Shown: piece after piece, positions 62,536 to 64,000 of the stretch
Layout of the letters: each line of letters opens with the position of its first letter
Numbering within the stretch: position 1 is the stretch's first letter
Assembly: GCF_902830275.1 (NCBI RefSeq)
Contig: NZ_CADESW010000021.1
Coordinates: 62,001 to 126,000 of the forward strand
Direction of reading: 5' to 3'
DNA length: 64,000 nt
Source: Burkholderia stagnalis
GTDB lineage: Bacteria > Pseudomonadota > Gammaproteobacteria > Burkholderiales > Burkholderiaceae
Notes under the pieces: generated by a model
What the model was told of the DNA's origin: nothing
What the model saw: the letters and a program-made list of their open reading frames with translations, nothing else
Databases searched by the model: none
Made by a program: the position numbers and the translations under genes

Positions 62536-63016
62536 TGATGTTCGCGAGTTGCGCTGTGACGTTCTCGCGGACCATGGAATCGACGCGTGCGCGGTCGGAT
62601 GTGTGCTGCCGAGCTTCATTCACCGCTTTCGCGGCATCGGCATGACGCAACCACCCCGCCGCCGCAGGCATACGGTCCAGGCACTTGCATGTGGCGACGG
62701 CAGTCATCGCACCACCGTCGGAGTGTCCACAGATGACGACGTCAGTTGCGTTCAGGCCTGCGACTGCGTATTCGATGCTGGCTGACACGCCACCAGGCTG
62801 CACGCCGTCAGCCGGAACTATGTTGCCGGCGTTGCGAATGACGAACAACTCGCCTGGCTCTTGCTGTGTCAGCATCTCCGGCACTACACGGCTGTCTGAG
62901 CAAGCGATGAACAGCGTTCGCGGATTCTGAGTGGTTGCAAGCTGCTTAAACAACTCCGTGCGCTTGGGAATCTCTTCGCGCTGGAATTTCAGGAAGCCTT
63001 CGATCAGGTCTCGCAT
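62459..63016 (-). pseudogene. Beta carbonic anhydrase relic (Can-like)
   Basis: A Can-type beta carbonic anhydrase starts MRDLIEGFLKFQREEIPKRT at 63016 and keeps FIACSDSRVVPEML and EPGELFVIRNAGNIVPADG. The zinc-ligand motif HSDCG reads CGHSDGGAMTAV, so one zinc cysteine is replaced by glycine. After AQLANIR (about 62537) the sequence no longer matches the family and runs into the integrase remains. The natural C-terminus (about 35-40 residues) is missing. It is almost certainly inactive. The start region is duplicated in a direct repeat about 494 bases upstream on this strand. Confidence 0.8.
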
Positions 63017-63118
63017 GATGTCGCCCGTTTGGTTGTGCGGGAACTCGACGTGCAAAATGGATGATCTGAGCTCTATCGGTTCTGGTCGCGTAGATGCCAA
63101 TCACCGTGAGCAGCCCCA
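62972..63118. repeat. 147-bp direct repeat, copy A
   Basis: Matches 63466-63612 with about six differences, offset 494 bases. It covers the start codon region of the carbonic anhydrase relic and its upstream leader. Confidence 0.9.
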
Positions 63119-63127
63119 ACTAGTTGC

Positions 63128-63426
63128 TCACGCCGATGCCGAACAGCGCACCCGCACGCCAAGGCGCGACAGCGCCTCACCCAACTCGCCCGGACCGAAC
63201 ACGGCAGCGCTTTGCCGCAGGTCTTCCCATGCGAATACATCGTCGTTGACGATCAGACGGTCACCGAACTGCCGCGATATGCGTCAAACAACTGTGAGCA
63301 CAGGGCCGCCAGGGCAGCGAGATTCACAGCCTGGTCCGCGTGCTCGACTTCGCCGGCATTAAGCACGTCATCGAGGACAGGAGCCAGGCGACGCAGTTTT
63401 CGGAAGGTAGCGGCGTCAAGTTTCAT
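63128..63426 (-). pseudogene. Broken unidentified open frame
   Basis: A minus-strand frame starts MKLDAATFRKLRRLAPVLDD at 63426 and continues to NLAALAALCSQLFDAYRGSS at 63253, where it stops. A neighbouring frame continues in a protein-like way to DDVFAWEDLRQSAAVFG and a stop at 63128. Joining them requires one frameshift, so it looks like a damaged gene lying between the two repeat copies. I do not recognise it. Confidence 0.4.
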
Positions 63427-63465
63427 GTGATGATGCGCGACGGGGCACGCTGGACTTCTGCCAAA

Positions 63466-63612
63466 CTCTTCGCGCTGGAACTTCAGGAAGCCTTCGATCA
63501 GGTCTTGCATGGTGTCGCCCGTTTGGTTGTGTGGGAACTCGATGTGCAAAATGGATGATCTGAGCTCTATCGGTTCTGGTCGCGTAGATGCCAATCACCG
63601 TGAGCAGCCCCA
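63466..63612. repeat. 147-bp direct repeat, copy B
   Basis: Second copy of the repeat at 62972-63118. It again encodes the beginning of a carbonic-anhydrase-like frame (from 63510 on the minus strand, MQDLIEGFLKFQREEF), which then diverges after 16 residues. It shows a duplication with different downstream sequence, as from a recombination event. Confidence 0.9.
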
Positions 63613-63745
63613 TGGCCGGTATCGAATGCGCTAACCGGCTCGCAACATGCTGCCATCGAGTTGGCCACGAAAATATGCCTGCGCTTTATGCTCAGATCGT
63701 GCACCCCCGACATCCATGACCGGGGGCGCCCAGGCTGGGAATGCT

Positions 63746-64000
63746 TCAGACCGACTTACCTTCCAGCATCTTTACCGTATCGTCTGTGGTCCAGACCCCA
63801 TCGGCGATGAAGCGATAATTGACTAGCGCAGCGCCATAGCCATCGCCTTCCGGCAGTTTCGGTCCCGCTACGGCGTCACGCACGACTGCCACCTCGAAGC
63901 CATTCTCGAGCAGATCGCGCAGATGCGACTCCACGCACAGGTTGGCCAGCATGCCCGCCAGAATGACCTGCTCCACGCGCTGCTTGCCCAGTTGGAGCTT
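63746..64000 (-). CDS. Isochorismatase-family hydrolase, C-terminal part
   Basis: 85 codons visible; the gene continues beyond the end of the window. The sequence VILAGMLANLCVESHLRDLL contains the family cysteine (ANLCVESHLR), unlike the isochorismatase-like protein at 7566 whose cysteine is replaced. The C-terminal segment includes EVAVVRDAVAGPKLPEGDGY and ends WTTDDTVKMLEGKSV. Substrate cannot be inferred. It lies just outside the decayed junction at 62-63.7 kb, and its composition is normal for the chromosome. Confidence 0.85.
   Translation of the reverse strand, partial: KLQLGKQRVEQVILAGMLANLCVESHLRDLLENGFEVAVVRDAVAGPKLPEGDGYGAALVNYRFIADGVWTTDDTVKMLEGKSV

Noticed and set aside
63704..63726. 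Possible terminator after the isochorismatase-family gene
   Set aside because: Only five G-C pairs with a 13-base loop and no T tract.

Overview
The window is high-GC proteobacterial chromosome. Gene content and style (many LysR regulators, a gram-negative porin, a PenA/PenB-type class A beta-lactamase homologue, OpgC, MHS and FUSC transporters, a VgrG locus) point to Burkholderia, most likely the B. cepacia complex or a close relative. This assignment comes from reading protein families, not from a database search. No rRNA, tRNA or CRISPR array was seen.

Layout. 0-3.8 kb: a Mg2+ P-type ATPase (mgtA) behind a leader with a candidate 52-codon upstream ORF and a GC-rich hairpin, then an outer-membrane protein and a strong terminator. 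3.9-13.5 kb: small regulators, a PBP7-type endopeptidase, a MarR gene with a perfect 24-bp palindrome next to an isochorismatase-fold hydrolase, a cupin, a Tat-exported beta carbonic anhydrase, an MHS transporter and a MocR regulator. 13.7-20 kb: an FdhF/YdeP-type molybdoenzyme, a bestrophin, and a FUSC efflux protein divergent from a LysR gene. 20-33 kb: small exported proteins, two closely related peptide-binding proteins, MntH, a Tat-exported bicupin oxalate decarboxylase, and an RpiR-ddpXABCDF-like locus for D-Ala-D-Ala dipeptide uptake and cleavage. 33-45 kb: a fimbrial-like protein, a catalytically dead class A beta-lactamase homologue with a hexanucleotide repeat upstream, an NlpD-like protein, a 36-residue membrane protein, several LysR/target pairs, a porin, OpgC and an esterase.

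45-53 kb is more accessory: a BKACE-family enzyme with a large insertion, paired with a gamma carbonic anhydrase; a cysteine desulfurase fused to a DUF442 domain; membrane proteins; gene debris; and a LytS/LytTR two-component pair. 53-62 kb looks like an interbacterial-competition island: a MoeA-like protein fused to an SMI1/KNR4 (SUKH) domain, a secreted NucA/NucB-type DNase, VgrG, a DUF3380 muramidase effector and an overlapping exported protein that is probably its immunity factor. The effector and immunity genes are visibly richer in A+T than their surroundings.

62-64 kb is a decayed junction. It holds an integrase pseudogene with stops and frameshifts, a carbonic anhydrase relic lacking a zinc ligand, a 147-bp direct repeat, another broken frame, and the end of an isochorismatase-family gene running off the window.

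The most unusual items are the dead beta-lactamase homologue with its repeat, the MoeA-SMI1 fusion beside a nuclease, the desulfurase-DUF442 fusion, the BKACE insertion, and the VgrG/muramidase/immunity triad.
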